Shown: positions 22,654 through 33,492 of the stretch, piece by piece
Position numbering within the stretch: the first letter of the stretch is position 1
Layout: every line of letters begins with the position of its first letter
Origin: Phylloscopus collybita
Taxonomy: Eukaryota > Chordata > Aves > Passeriformes > Phylloscopidae
Assembly: GCA_027886175.1 (NCBI GenBank)
Contig: JAJNNQ010000026.1
Span: 23,082,001-23,146,000, forward strand
Reading direction: 5' to 3'
DNA length: 64,000 bases
Position numbers and translations under genes: made by a program
The notes under the pieces: model-generated
What the model saw: the letters and a program-made list of their open reading frames with translations, nothing else
Databases searched by the model: none
What the model was told of the DNA's origin: nothing

Positions 22654-22660
22654 TTTTATA
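22654..22660 (-). promoter_or_regulatory. TATA box of RIPPLY2
   Basis: TATAAAA on the minus strand sits in GC-rich sequence 55 bp upstream of the chosen start codon. Transcription would start about 30 bp downstream, near 22625-22630, leaving a very short 5' UTR of about 26-31 nt. Strong TATA promoters suit briefly expressed developmental genes. Confidence 0.7.
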
Positions 22661-23228
22661 GCCGGCGGCGGGCGCTGCGCGGCGCGGAGCCCCCACCTCC
22701 CCCGGCTCATCTGCCAGCGCCATGCACAAAAAGGCTCCGCGCGAAGGCGCCGCCGTGTAAACACGGGGCGCGGGCGCGTTCATGCCCCAAATGGCCCGGG
22801 GAGGGGAAGCGGGCGTGGGGGGGATTTGGCGAGTCGGTGTTAATCGCACTCGAGCAGATACATGGCAGCTGCCTCGGGGCGGGCGGGGACAGCCCTGTGG
22901 GAACGGAGCGGGGGCGCTGGCACCGGGGACGTGCCCGGCCACTCCGCTCCCCGGCGGCGGGGCCCGGCCGCCGCGACCGCGGCCTTTTGTTGTTCCAGCC
23001 GTGTTTGTCTGTGCCCCGGAGCGGCGAGGCACGGCGTGGTGGCACCGCGACACCCCCGCGGATGGCAGCGCCCGCCGCTCCCCGCGGGAGCGGGCACGGA
23101 CAAAGGGACCCCATCCCGGGTGGCGGAGAACGCGACGCCCTTTGGAGGGGTCCTTCCCTACTCAATAACGCGTCAGCCCCAGCGCGCTCCCTGACCTGCT
23201 CCCCCTCAGGCAACGGTGGTGGCTCTTC

Positions 23229-23267
23229 ATATATATATGTGTATATATATATGTACATATATATATG
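23229..23267 (+). repeat. (AT)n / (GTAT)n simple repeat
   Basis: Alternating ATATAT tracts broken by GTGT and GTAC mark the sharp edge of the RIPPLY2 CpG island. Confidence 0.9.
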
Positions 23268-24546
23268 CACAGAGTTGTTTTTAATAGGGTATTTTTTACC
23301 GAGGAAACGTGCCTGCCTTAATTCTTTTTTCGTGTGGTCCCAATACTTCATTCTGCTGCCAGCACTGGCTGCTGTCACTACACATGCGAGGTTTTACACG
23401 GAGCTCCTGCCGTTTCCATGTTCCCCCGGTACCAAGGGAGCTTACTTTCGTTTCTATTTTTATTTATTATTCTTGTTTTCCCCTTCCTTTCTGAGGCTGC
23501 AATCAGTGATGCATGTGAGAGGGGCAGAAACAAGTTATATAAGAGCTGGTAAACAGTAATAATAGCAGCCTTAAGGCCTAGGAGGGTTGGTGGGATGGAA
23601 CTGCCCTAGATGCTGAAGGAGGGCTTAAGCCCCAAGTAATTTATTGTCCCATTAAAGACCCTCATTACTGAGGTACCACAAAGGTTGAGGCACTCTTTGG
23701 AGCAGTATTTTGCCTTCTTGAGTTTGTATGAGGCATAAGGAGTGTGTCTACCTTAGCATCACCCTAGAGCAGCTGCAAGTAGCTGCCACTCTCAAAAGAG
23801 TAGGTACAGACTTGTGCCTTCTCCGCAACACCTTCAGCACAATCCATTTCACTGACTAGTACCAGCAGTACCAGTTGTAAAAAATGCTGCATATTAGAAG
23901 CTGTGTGGGAAATGTAATCAGGTTAATCTCTCACATCCTAAAATCAAAACCAGATGTAGACTGACTTGCCTTTCTGAAGGAAAGCAAACTTTTACTTTGA
24001 ACAAGAAATAGTTGGAAGAGTACACACATTCAAGTTTGTGTGTGGTGTGATACATTCCGGCTTCACCAGTGGACACACTGTCATTTTGGAGATCTGTGCC
24101 ATTTGGCCACTTAGAAAAAAATGATACTTATGACTTCAACAGTTAATAAAAGAAAATGTATTTTCCAGTGAAAAGTCCAGTTTAGTAGGACATGATGTTT
24201 GTTTGTAGCTCTTTGGGTTTTCCCTGCCTCATTTTTGGATTAGCCTGGAATCAGATTAATTAAAATCAGAGTGAACAAAAGGCTCAAACTACAATACATA
24301 TTCATCTTACAGCTAAAGAAATAGAGAATAGGGCAAAAAGTATAGCAACTTGTGCAATAAGCCAAATGTGATCATAAGGAAAACTGTTTCTACTTTTCCT
24401 CTTTTCTCAATAGCTACTGTGAAGCTTGTCAGGTGAGGTAAAGCATAAAAGAAATGTTTTAAAGCTGTCTGGTGGTAGATTCTTGTTTGGCCTAAATTTT
24501 ATATTTCACATTTTTCTTTTCAGAAATTTAACACAGGCTGTGTAAG

Positions 24547-24548
<2 letters not shown>

Positions 24549-24591
<43 letters not shown>
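24549..24591 (+). repeat. Pure poly-A tract, 43 bases
   Basis: Uninterrupted A run. No retrogene body or clear target-site duplication was recognised next to it. The length may vary between individuals or reflect sequencing error. Confidence 0.95.
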
Positions 24592-24593
<2 letters not shown>

Positions 24594-25014
24594 AGGCTCA
24601 TTGTTTAAAGGAAAAGCAGAAACATCCTCTATCACATTAGCAGTGACAAAGGGCTAGGAGAAAACAACATCAGCTTTATCAGTTTGATAAAGCATAAAAA
24701 TTAGTTTTAATGTCTACAGTGAAAGCAATAAGAGATGGGGTGTCTCTGACCAACAACTCTTAATTGTCTCAGGATTCTTTTTAGTACCTGCCTGAAATGA
24801 GAAAATGTCCTAGGGAGAAAGTGTGATTTACCCATTAGAGAGCAAATTGAAAGAGAGGTGTTGAAAGGATAAGGAAAAAATAATGACTAACAGCTGTTGT
24901 TCCCCTGCATATTTTCACACTGTATGAGTCTTCTTGGCTTTATAGTTCAGTAATCCAGTCCTGTTTGTTGAGAAAAATACAGAAGTCTGTCGTTGTAATA
25001 ATAACTTGTTATCA

Positions 25015-25021
<7 letters not shown>

Positions 25022-25054
<33 letters not shown>
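25022..25054 (+). repeat. Pure poly-A tract, 33 bases
   Basis: Uninterrupted A run followed by a CCAACC/AAAC-rich tail. No retroposed gene was recognised upstream. Confidence 0.95.
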
Positions 25055-25056
<2 letters not shown>

Positions 25057-26890
25057 AACCAAAAAAACCACAACAAAACCCGAACCAGAAAAGACCCTTA
25101 ACATTTTGCTATCTTCCCATTGACCTTGAAATACAGGCTGGAAACTGGTAAATCAGGAATAGAAGATGCTTTGTCATGTTTGTCTCTTCTGCAATTTGTG
25201 CACAGTAACAAATTGTGCTAAAATCTCTTTATATAGGAGCTACATACAGCTGCTGAACAAATAGTTGGTCAAATAGGAATGATGGAATACGCTTAAAACT
25301 GGTTCTTTTAATATAGCAGTGGAAAACATAGCTCTGAATTCAACATGAAGTCCAGTAGAGGCAGCCTCATGCATTCTTGACTCATCTAACTAAAGCAATA
25401 TTCCCCACTCTGTGCCCTAGTTCCTGCTTTTTTAAAAAAGCGCATGTCCTGATTTGAAGGCTGTTCTTGGTTGTCCATATATAACTAGACTACCTCTAGG
25501 AAAGGCTGGGAATCAGGATCTAATGCACTGTGCTTTATTATACTGGAATGAAAACTGAAATGTTGTGGTTTATGGTTCTATTTATTCCTGTGCAATAATA
25601 AAAAATACCTGGGTTTTAGATCAGTTATCAGCTTTTTTAAATTTTCTCTCAAGGTCATAGATTTAAAAAAATATCCTTATACCACTTTCCAAGCAGATCA
25701 TAGCCAGTCATTTACAGGGTTCAATCTTGCTTAGCCATAGTTTGATTTTTATAGGGATTTTTGTACAAAATTGCATTTGAAAAATTTCAAATGCAGTACA
25801 AAAATTCTTGTTCAGTCTGATTTGACAACAGTGGAACAAAACACCAATTTTGTTTTCTCAGAATTATACCAAGCAGTATTTTTCCAGAATGAAAGGAAAT
25901 TTTTAAAATTTGGTTTGAATTGGTTTAAAATGCTTTTGTGGCTTTCTGCAGTGTAATGTCTTGAAATATAGTGCACTGTTAATAGGATACACAGAAAAGC
26001 AAACACAGAGATCTGTGCAGATTTCAGTGTGCTACTATAAACAAAGAAGGTGCTCACAAATGGCTTAGAGCTAAATTTGACAAGACAGTGCTAATCACAC
26101 TGGGACATGGGAATATCTGGACAGAGGACAGTCAGTTGGCTTTATATTCACCTCCCTTAAGGCAGAAATACCTCCCACTTATTAGTAAAGCAGGGACATT
26201 GCATGAAAATCATTGCATGAGTTGATACAGAGAGAGAATTGGCTTGATGTTGTCGGGAATTTGTTTTAGTGACAAAAACAAGGTCAAACATGTGGAACTG
26301 TTCTTCTGCTTGCTGAGACAGAACTGAGAAAACTGATTAACAGACAAAATTTGATCTTGATTATTTTATACCCTAGCTTCACCTTGATGCTTCCACTTTT
26401 AGCAACACTTTAGGACCAGGTTTTGAAATTAAGTGTATGCCTGATATTTGCATATAGGTATTGACTGTACCTGCATATGTCATTTATTTACATGTTTGGT
26501 CTGTTAGCTCATAAACTGATCTCTTTTTTTCCCAATAAAATCAAAGCTTGCACAGGAAATTTTTTAACAACTTGGATAGATGTTCATCTGTGTGCAATGG
26601 CAGTTTACTGAAAACTTTGCAATGGTGTCTTATGAGGTCTTAATAATTTTTTTTAGCTGTGATATGACACAAAGGGCATTCTTTATGTTATAGTTTGAAA
26701 ATAAAATGTCAATTTGCCAAGAAAAAAGACCACCACAGATTCGTTGACCAACCTTTATTCTTACTGCTATTTGATTTGATACAGTATTTTCAACAGACCT
26801 AATACACCTGAAAGTGGGCTTCATTCAGCATTTCCACAAAATGATTTATTTTTGTCAGTAAATAATATGAGATCCAAACTACATTCCAAG

Positions 26891-26919
26891 AAATAAAATA
26901 AAATAAAATAAAATAAATA
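26891..26919 (+). repeat. (AAATA)n microsatellite
   Basis: About five and a half units of a five-base AAATA-type repeat in unique sequence. Confidence 0.9.
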
Positions 26920-28969
26920 CAAGTTAACTTTTTTAATTAAAAAAAAGGAACAGAACTTAGTCAGCAGACCAGTCTATTCACATTACCAGTGTTACCAATG
27001 GCTATAAAATGATTGCGTGGCTAATAAATGTTGTGCTTGTCTTATTCCTGGTGTGTATTTTTCCATCCTATTTATATACAAAAATGCAATATATAATCAA
27101 ACAGTGTAATTCCACTTAAACCAAAGTGCCAGGTGATTCCTACAATGGTATATGTTGGAGGTCTAAAGATGGAATCCTCGTTCATGGACATATCCATCCC
27201 ACTTCTCATTTCTCTGGATTTTGACTAGGCTGTAGTAGTATTAAACAGCATTCTTTCATTTTATGGAGAAAATTATTCTTCCCCTTCTTCTAATTAACTG
27301 AAACAATGGAAGGAAAACTGTGAAAAGGAGAGATGCAGTTCCAAGAAAAGATATCTTTTCACCCTCTTTTTGCTATTGGAAACCAGCTCCTGGTGATTCA
27401 GGAGTGAATGGCCTCGCTGGAAGGGGCACAGCTCTACATTTCGCTCTGTCAATGAGACTGAAACCCTCCAAATTTCTTAGGTTTATCCCAGAACCGATGC
27501 TGTTACAAACTTTGTGTTGGGGCGATCATTGGAATCTGCTGGGGGATGAGCAATGTGTTGTGTCCATGGCACACGTGCAGCTACGTGAGAGCCCTGCACA
27601 TCCATGTGGCAAAGTGTGACTGCACACAGCAGGCTGGGCTTCCTCATTTCCCTCCCCCTCTGCACTCTGCTCCCAGGCCCAGGCTGGCAAATGGTAAAGG
27701 ATAATGTATCCACATGGGAAAGCAGCACATTAAGGGATTGAGAATGTATAATGGAATCAGCCACTAATTACAGGGATCTTTAAAAAAAATAGGAGTATCT
27801 CTTACTATTGAGTTATGGGCACTTTAAATTCCATGCAGATAAGAAGCAGAGAACATCAGTGCTGAACACCAATCTTGTTAACCTCTTTTAATAGAATGGG
27901 AGTTGGTGAAACACTGATACATCATTGATGCCAGGGCTCAGCAGAAGTGTCTGACTGGCTCAGCATAATGCAGAATAATGTCACAGTGTTTGCTGCGGTT
28001 GGAGCACACAGTGCTGCAGTGTAGCACTGGCAGGATTTACCCTCTTGCCTCTGGAAATAAGTGAGAGGCAGCCAAATGAAATTAAGTCAACAGCTATTGA
28101 CAGGAGAGATGAAGAAATTAAGATAATCATTGGAATGTCCTGAACTGACCCCTCTGGTAATACAGTCCCTAGCAATGCCATCTCCTCTCTTACAATGTTC
28201 CATTCAATTAACTGCTTCTTCAGATGTATTTCTTTCCTGGCTACAAAGATAGTGATGGAAGAAGAGTTTGTTTTTCAATTTCCGTGCCTCTTCAAGCTCT
28301 CAGCACAGCACCAACTCTCTGAAAAGATGCACACCACTAAGTATGATGTATATAATGCAACATGATGTATATAATGGAGCATTTAACCTCTCTCAGCAAG
28401 GAATGAATTGCAAGAAACAGAGCTGTGCCCCTGACAAACAAGCACCTGAGAAAGGCCATGTGAGTCCTGAAGAGAAGCAGTGCCAGCCAGAGGAGTACAC
28501 ACGGTATCTCGTACTGCACTGCGGGGATGACAGAGCTCTTACCCAGGTGCCTGCAGATAGGTGCTGACAGAGACCTTCCAAGCCTGCAGTTCCTGCCTGG
28601 CTTCTTGTGACTGATGTTATGAGGCTGCCAATTCCATCATGTCAGAATTTCAGCACTTCTTTTTGCATGCTCACATCCCAGGGATCCTTATTGGTAGCAC
28701 TGAACATGGGGAATAGGCTGCTAGCCTGTCTGTTTTAATGAAGACGCAGATAAATGCTAAAGGTACCAAAGGTAAAAACTGATATCACTTGTTTTTAAGG
28801 CTGCATGTGAGTACTCTTAAAATCACAATTTCCATTGCTTATAATTTTCCAAGTTTTATTTGGGCTAAATTTTCCTGTGTTAGAGGAATTAGTTGAGGCA
28901 GGGGGAAGGTGGGGGTGGAAGACACTGCAATCAAAATAAGACAACTCAAATCACTGAGCCATTTTCAAG

Positions 28970-29125
28970 AATCATGGAATGTTTTGGGTTGAAAGGGACC
29001 TTAAATATCACTTTTAATCACAGTTCTGATCCCCCTGCAAGAGGAAGCAATGTCACTCATTATTAGATCAGGTTGCTCAGGGCCCCATCCAACCTGGCCT
29101 TGAACACTTCTGGGCATTGGGAGAT
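28970..29125 (-). mobile_element. CR1 LINE 3'-end fragment
   Basis: It begins ATCATGGAATGTTTTGGGTT with GAAAGGGACCTTAAATATCA after it, and continues with CAGGTTGCTCAGGGCCCCAT and CCAACCTGGCCTTGAACACT. This is the complement of the CR1 3' end, so the element points left. Confidence 0.85.
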
Positions 29126-29846
29126 CATCTTGCAATATGAAAATGGGGAAGGGCAGCCTGAGGATGCGGGAAGAACAGATAATGTTTGAGCAACAAGACT
29201 GGATCCAAGTCGCAAATAGGCAGCAGAGAACAGGGAGAGAGAAGGGGCAGGACAGTCACCAAGGAGCAAGTGACTAGAACAGGAGCTGGCAAAAGAAAGC
29301 ATTTAGCATGGGAAGGACAATTCGGACTGGAAGAGAATATCTTGGTGATGTCAGAACAGAGTGAGAAGATTGAGGTGAAGGACTGAGGACAGGAAGCTGT
29401 CCTCACAGGAACTCTAAGTGCTTACAAATGGGAAAATACTGGGAAAATAGTCAAAAGACATGAGACTGGTTCTTCTTAGTGAAGGACATTGAGCCTGGAT
29501 GTCTTGTTCCCAGATGTGATCTAAAGAGAGGTCTGAAAGCTAGAACCTGGTACTGGTTAATAAGAAGTAAGATGAAAAGCCAAAATTGGGAAGATACATG
29601 ACTAAAGTGTTAGTACATTGAGGGGAAGGGAGAAGGGAATTGAGTTGGGAATAAAATAGGTATCGGAGTTGTAGTCCCAATGTACACTGTGTGGACCTCA
29701 GGAGACCCCATTCCAGCAAAGCCTGAGAAACCTGCTGCTAAGATCCCACCACCTTCTAGAGAGGCTCCAAGTTAGTACCACTAACAGTTACTCTTTAGCT
29801 CAAAGAACAAAATCCTGCATCATAGGCCTGAGGTTTTCTGTCCAGG

Positions 29847-29851
29847 TTCTA
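29847..29851. repeat. Left copy of the 5-bp target-site duplication of the solo LTR
   Basis: TTCTA directly precedes the LTR and is repeated at 30653-30657. Confidence 0.85.
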
Positions 29852-30652
29852 TGTCTTGGGTTATGGAACCAAAAATGTGTATTCTATTTCATTTGTTGAA
29901 AGCAGTTGGGGAGATGTTCTTCTTTATCTCTTGTAACTCTGGGAGGAGGGGGGGCGGATGCCTTCTGATAATGGGCCAACTGTTAAAACCAGGTGGGGCA
30001 GTGTTTCTTATCTCTTTCACTGCTCCTCCTTCCTCCAGGGAGATATTTTTTCTGCTAATGGGCCATTAACACGTCCCCAAAGCAGTCACCCCCAAACTAT
30101 ACCCTCCCCAAAGTGGTACATCCACACTCCATCATCCTATTGTGAGTTGCTCCACCCAGTGGGGGGAGCCAACCATTCCTACCTGGATAAAAACTGAGAC
30201 ACAGGAACACAAGGTACCTAGCTTCACCAGATTCCCAGAGGAAGATTGGACCCCCTCTCACCATCACTGGACCCTTTTCACCATCACTGGACCCTTTTTC
30301 TACAGGATCATCTCTGCCCCACCAGAACCACATCTGCCACTCCAGAAGGACTCACTTTTGGGCTGCTTCCAACACCCTGACCAACAGGGTGTCAGGTTGT
30401 AGCTCTGACTCTGTCAGGGTTTTCCAGGATTGTTGTTTGTTTGTTTGCTTGTTTGGTTGGGTGGTTTTGTTTTCTACTACATTTGTATTGTAAATATTCC
30501 TAGTAAAGAACTGTTATTCCTATTCTCAGATCTTTGCCTGAAAGCCCTTAATTGCAAAATTATAATTTGGTGGGGGTGAGGGGTTTACATTCTCCATTCT
30601 AAGGGAAACTCCAGCTTTCCCTGTCAGATACCTGTCTTTCCAAACAAAGACA
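29852..30652 (+). mobile_element. Solo LTR of an endogenous retrovirus (ERVL-like), 801 bp
   Basis: The element starts TGTCTT and ends AAGACA, a perfect 6-bp terminal inverted repeat. It is flanked by the same five bases, TTCTA, at 29847-29851 and 30653-30657. That is a perfect target-site duplication, and 5 bp fits class III (ERVL) integrases. Inside are a TATA-like ATAAAAA (30187-30193), a 20-bp tandem duplication (30259-30298) and a poly(A)-signal-like AGTAAA (30502-30507), which set the orientation as plus. No internal retroviral sequence flanks it, so the provirus recombined down to one LTR. Similarity to abundant passerine LTRs is from memory. Confidence 0.9.
30259..30298 (+). repeat. 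20-bp tandem duplication inside the solo LTR
   Basis: CACCATCACTGGACCCTTTT occurs twice in a row without mismatch. Duplicated U3/R blocks are common in LTRs and can alter promoter strength. Confidence 0.9.
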
Positions 30653-30657
30653 TTCTA
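30653..30657. repeat. Right copy of the 5-bp target-site duplication of the solo LTR
   Basis: TTCTA directly follows the LTR end and is identical to 29847-29851. Confidence 0.85.
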
Positions 30658-31477
30658 TTATTGCATGACCTGATGATTTTTTTCCCTCCTAGTTGTTCCA
30701 TTTGTATTTGTATAACATAGCAATTCACCTCTAGACTGTAATGTGGAACAATTTTAATGCTGCAGTCAGTCACCCAAAAAACAAGAAACTTAAAAAAAAT
30801 TCAGTGAGGTTCACATTTGAGTTATAGCTCACCAAATTTAAGTGTGTAATGGTTATTCATCTAAATCTAACATGGTGAATTCAGGCTGCTGTTCAATAGA
30901 AACCTTCAGACAACTGATTGTGTCCTAGAAGAGGAGGATGTCTCCTAGAAACATCATAAAATGTCTTAAATGCACAGGGCAGGCAAGATGACAAGCTCTC
31001 TGGCACAATCTGTGTCTCTACTGTCTCTGAAAGATGACCAATTTAACTTAGAAATGCCTAGCTTAGCTTGACAATAGTTTTTAGATGTCTCAAGCAAGGT
31101 AGTGTGAATCCAAATGACATGTTTCTGGATTTGTTTGATATGAGAGACTACAGTAAGATTTGTAAATTTGTAAAAGTGTTTAAGTCCATCCCTCCCAGGG
31201 TTTCCAAGTGCAAATTCCCTCTTGCATTTTTGAGTCCTAAGTAGCTTGAACACCGTGGATCTGAGGCTTAGGACTGTGTTTGAAATTAATGAGAATCATG
31301 CCTTAAATCAGTACTATATAATTCAAGTCTATGGAAAAATGAAGTCCTCGTTATCTCAAACTGACCAGCCAGGTTTAAAGAGCCTTTTTAACATTAGCCA
31401 CGTGATATGAAATGGGAGCAGTAGTCCCAAAAGCCTCTATGAAGTCTGTTTAATTCCTGCAGCCACCATGGTTGAAT

Positions 31478-31560
31478 GTTAGTATCACAGAATTGTTTGC
31501 AATGGAAGGGACCTAAAAATCACCTAGATCCAATTTCCCTGGCCATCAGAGCAGCACTCT
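31478..31560 (-). mobile_element. CR1 LINE 3'-end fragment, short
   Basis: A TATCACAGAATTGTTTGCAA start followed by GGAAGGGACCTAAAAATCAC resembles the complement of a CR1 3' end. Only about 80 bp are recognisable. Confidence 0.65.
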
Positions 31561-32626
31561 GAGATCTTGTTTTTGCTGTGAAAGAAAGCCATCAGAGTGT
31601 GCAGGCTGAGCAGAGAACCAATGATGTGCTGAAAAACCAATCAATACCTTCTCATCACCTATTCTGAGTACTGAGAGAGGGAAGGGAGCTGTGAAAAACA
31701 GGAGGTGGTGGTGCCATTGACTGCCATAATGCATATACACATGCAAGCTGAATTTAAGTTGTGTAGACAACCATAATTCTGACATCTTTCTAACTTTCTG
31801 GTGCTCACTCTCACAGTCTTTATAATGCTGTTTCGACACACAATTGTCTGTAAGACATATGTGTCTGTGGAGCATTCCATCTGGATATTTTGCCTAAGAT
31901 CCTCCCCTTTTATATTTCCCTCAAAAGCATTTGTGCATGTCCTTATATGCCCAAACATAATATTCAAAATATTATCCACTATTAAATTTATCAAAATATT
32001 CAGTGTATTTCATATCAAGCAGAAAACTATGGGATATAATGTTAGGTTTTGACATGAATGTAGATACTCAGATACAGGTATCACGCAGGTAAAAATTTCA
32101 AAGTACATGATTGAAAATTTTCCTTGATAATCATAAATTCATCATTTTTTAAGACCTTGAAGAACACTATCACAATGTTTTTAAAGCTACAGTCTCAATA
32201 TTGTAATCGCCTTCCTCTGCTCACATTTTTATTGATTTCTTTCCTGTTTGAGCTACAGCCACAGTCTCATCATGAGACATTGCACTCCTGCACATCCTAC
32301 TATTCACGATATGAAATATAGGGTAGCAAGTAAGTGTGCTATCACATTATTAAAAAATTTTACTGTCTCATCCTTTAAGTTTTCTCCTGGCATTTTTTTT
32401 CATTAGTATGCTTTAAGAATTCCACAGATCCCGCTTTCCAAGTTACTGATGTGGCTTTACTCTGTGAAACAGAAGTCTCTGGATAATTAGCATTTTGTTA
32501 GTCAGCCAAGTATCTCTCTGGCCTCCAGGCATTACTGCAGCATGAGTATAAAAAAAGAGTCTGACATTTTTCCATTACATTTACCTCCCATCTTCCTAAA
32601 ATGGTTCTTTCTCCAAAAAAACAGTT

Positions 32627-32653
32627 CATATCATATCATATCATATCATATCA
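32627..32653 (+). repeat. (TCATA)n microsatellite
   Basis: Five-base TCATA units repeat about five times. It lies about 90 bp from a second, unrelated array. Confidence 0.9.
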
Positions 32654-32740
32654 ATTTTTTTTGTTACTGAAGTATTTTGTGGCTGTAACAGACATTGTAA
32701 ATTCTTATTTTTTTCTTTTTTTCCCACTTTCATAGAATAG

Positions 32741-32783
32741 AGTTATAGTTATAGTTATAGTTATAGTTATAGTTATAGTTATA
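32741..32783 (+). repeat. (TTATAG)n hexanucleotide array
   Basis: About seven exact TTATAG units. This is not the vertebrate telomere unit TTAGGG. Confidence 0.95.
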
Positions 32784-33464
32784 TTTACACTGTAAAAATA
32801 TATTGTATATCAAATACATATTACATAGGAGAATAGATACATATTCTTACCATCCAAGAAAACTTACATTTTATATATGTACACCATGAAATATATATGG
32901 AGTTTTTACATATGTATGAAGTACATATTAAATAACCTGAATATGTATGGTCTAGTTGAAAACTGATAAATAGGAAATCTAAACTTCATCACATGTAACT
33001 TCCTAAATAAAATTTTTGAAAAATATGTATTTTTTAAAATGGTGCTGCTAATAAGAAGAAATGTTAAACACAAAAAAATTTAAGAGAATTTTCCACCCAA
33101 AATGCAGATCTAATCCTGGATATTACTACCTTGAGTATTCATTTTCTCACCACTGAAAGAAATCTCTCACATTGTTGGCAAATACTCCGTAATAAAATAT
33201 GTTTTCACATGCACACCAAGTACCTTTCTATCTAAAATAAATATTTTAAATACATTGAAACATGTATATTTAATTGTGAGTTTATTAATTTATTTACTGA
33301 GTTACATAGAAAGGATTAAGAGGACATGAATATGAAGTGCTAAGCATAATTTTTAAAAATATTAACTGAATGCTCAGTTAAAGCAACTTTTATGCGTAAG
33401 TATTTGTAAACATCCTGTTGAGACAAAGGGTTGTTTTGCATTTAAACGCATATGAGTACGTATA

Positions 33465-33492
33465 TTAATATATAATTTTCATTATATATTAA
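33465..33492. repeat. AT-rich hairpin, 11-bp arms
   Basis: TTAATATATAA and its exact complement TTATATATTAA are separated by six bases. In AT-rich sequence such a hairpin can arise by chance. Confidence 0.8.

Larger units (their letters stand above)
22090..23210. promoter_or_regulatory. CpG island over the RIPPLY2 promoter and first two exons
   Basis: Dense CpG and GC-rich sequence begins just after 22,090 and stops abruptly near 23,210, where an (AT)n repeat follows. It covers RIPPLY2 exons 1-2, the TATA box and about 550 bp upstream. Upstream E-box-like motifs include CAAATG (about 22,789) and CAGCTG (about 22,867), and a weak T-box half-site resembling GGTGTTA lies near 22,837. Binding by Mesp or Tbx6 factors is plausible from the gene's biology but not shown by the sequence. 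Confidence 0.75.
23600..28969. other. Intergenic, no gene seen
   Basis: Apart from the poly-A tracts and the (AAATA)n array listed separately, this is AT-rich unique sequence upstream of RIPPLY2. No exon, RNA gene or transposon was recognised. Regulatory elements for RIPPLY2 may lie here, but nothing in the sequence alone proves it. Confidence 0.6.

Noticed and set aside
22045..23559. A 504-codon plus-strand open frame, and several others, across the RIPPLY2 CpG island
   Set aside because: GC-rich sequence has few stop codons. The frame is antisense to the verified RIPPLY2 exons, is very rich in Arg/Gly/Pro/Ala and runs into an (AT)n repeat.
32741..32783. Possible interstitial telomere repeat
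   Set aside because: The unit is TTATAG, not TTAGGG.
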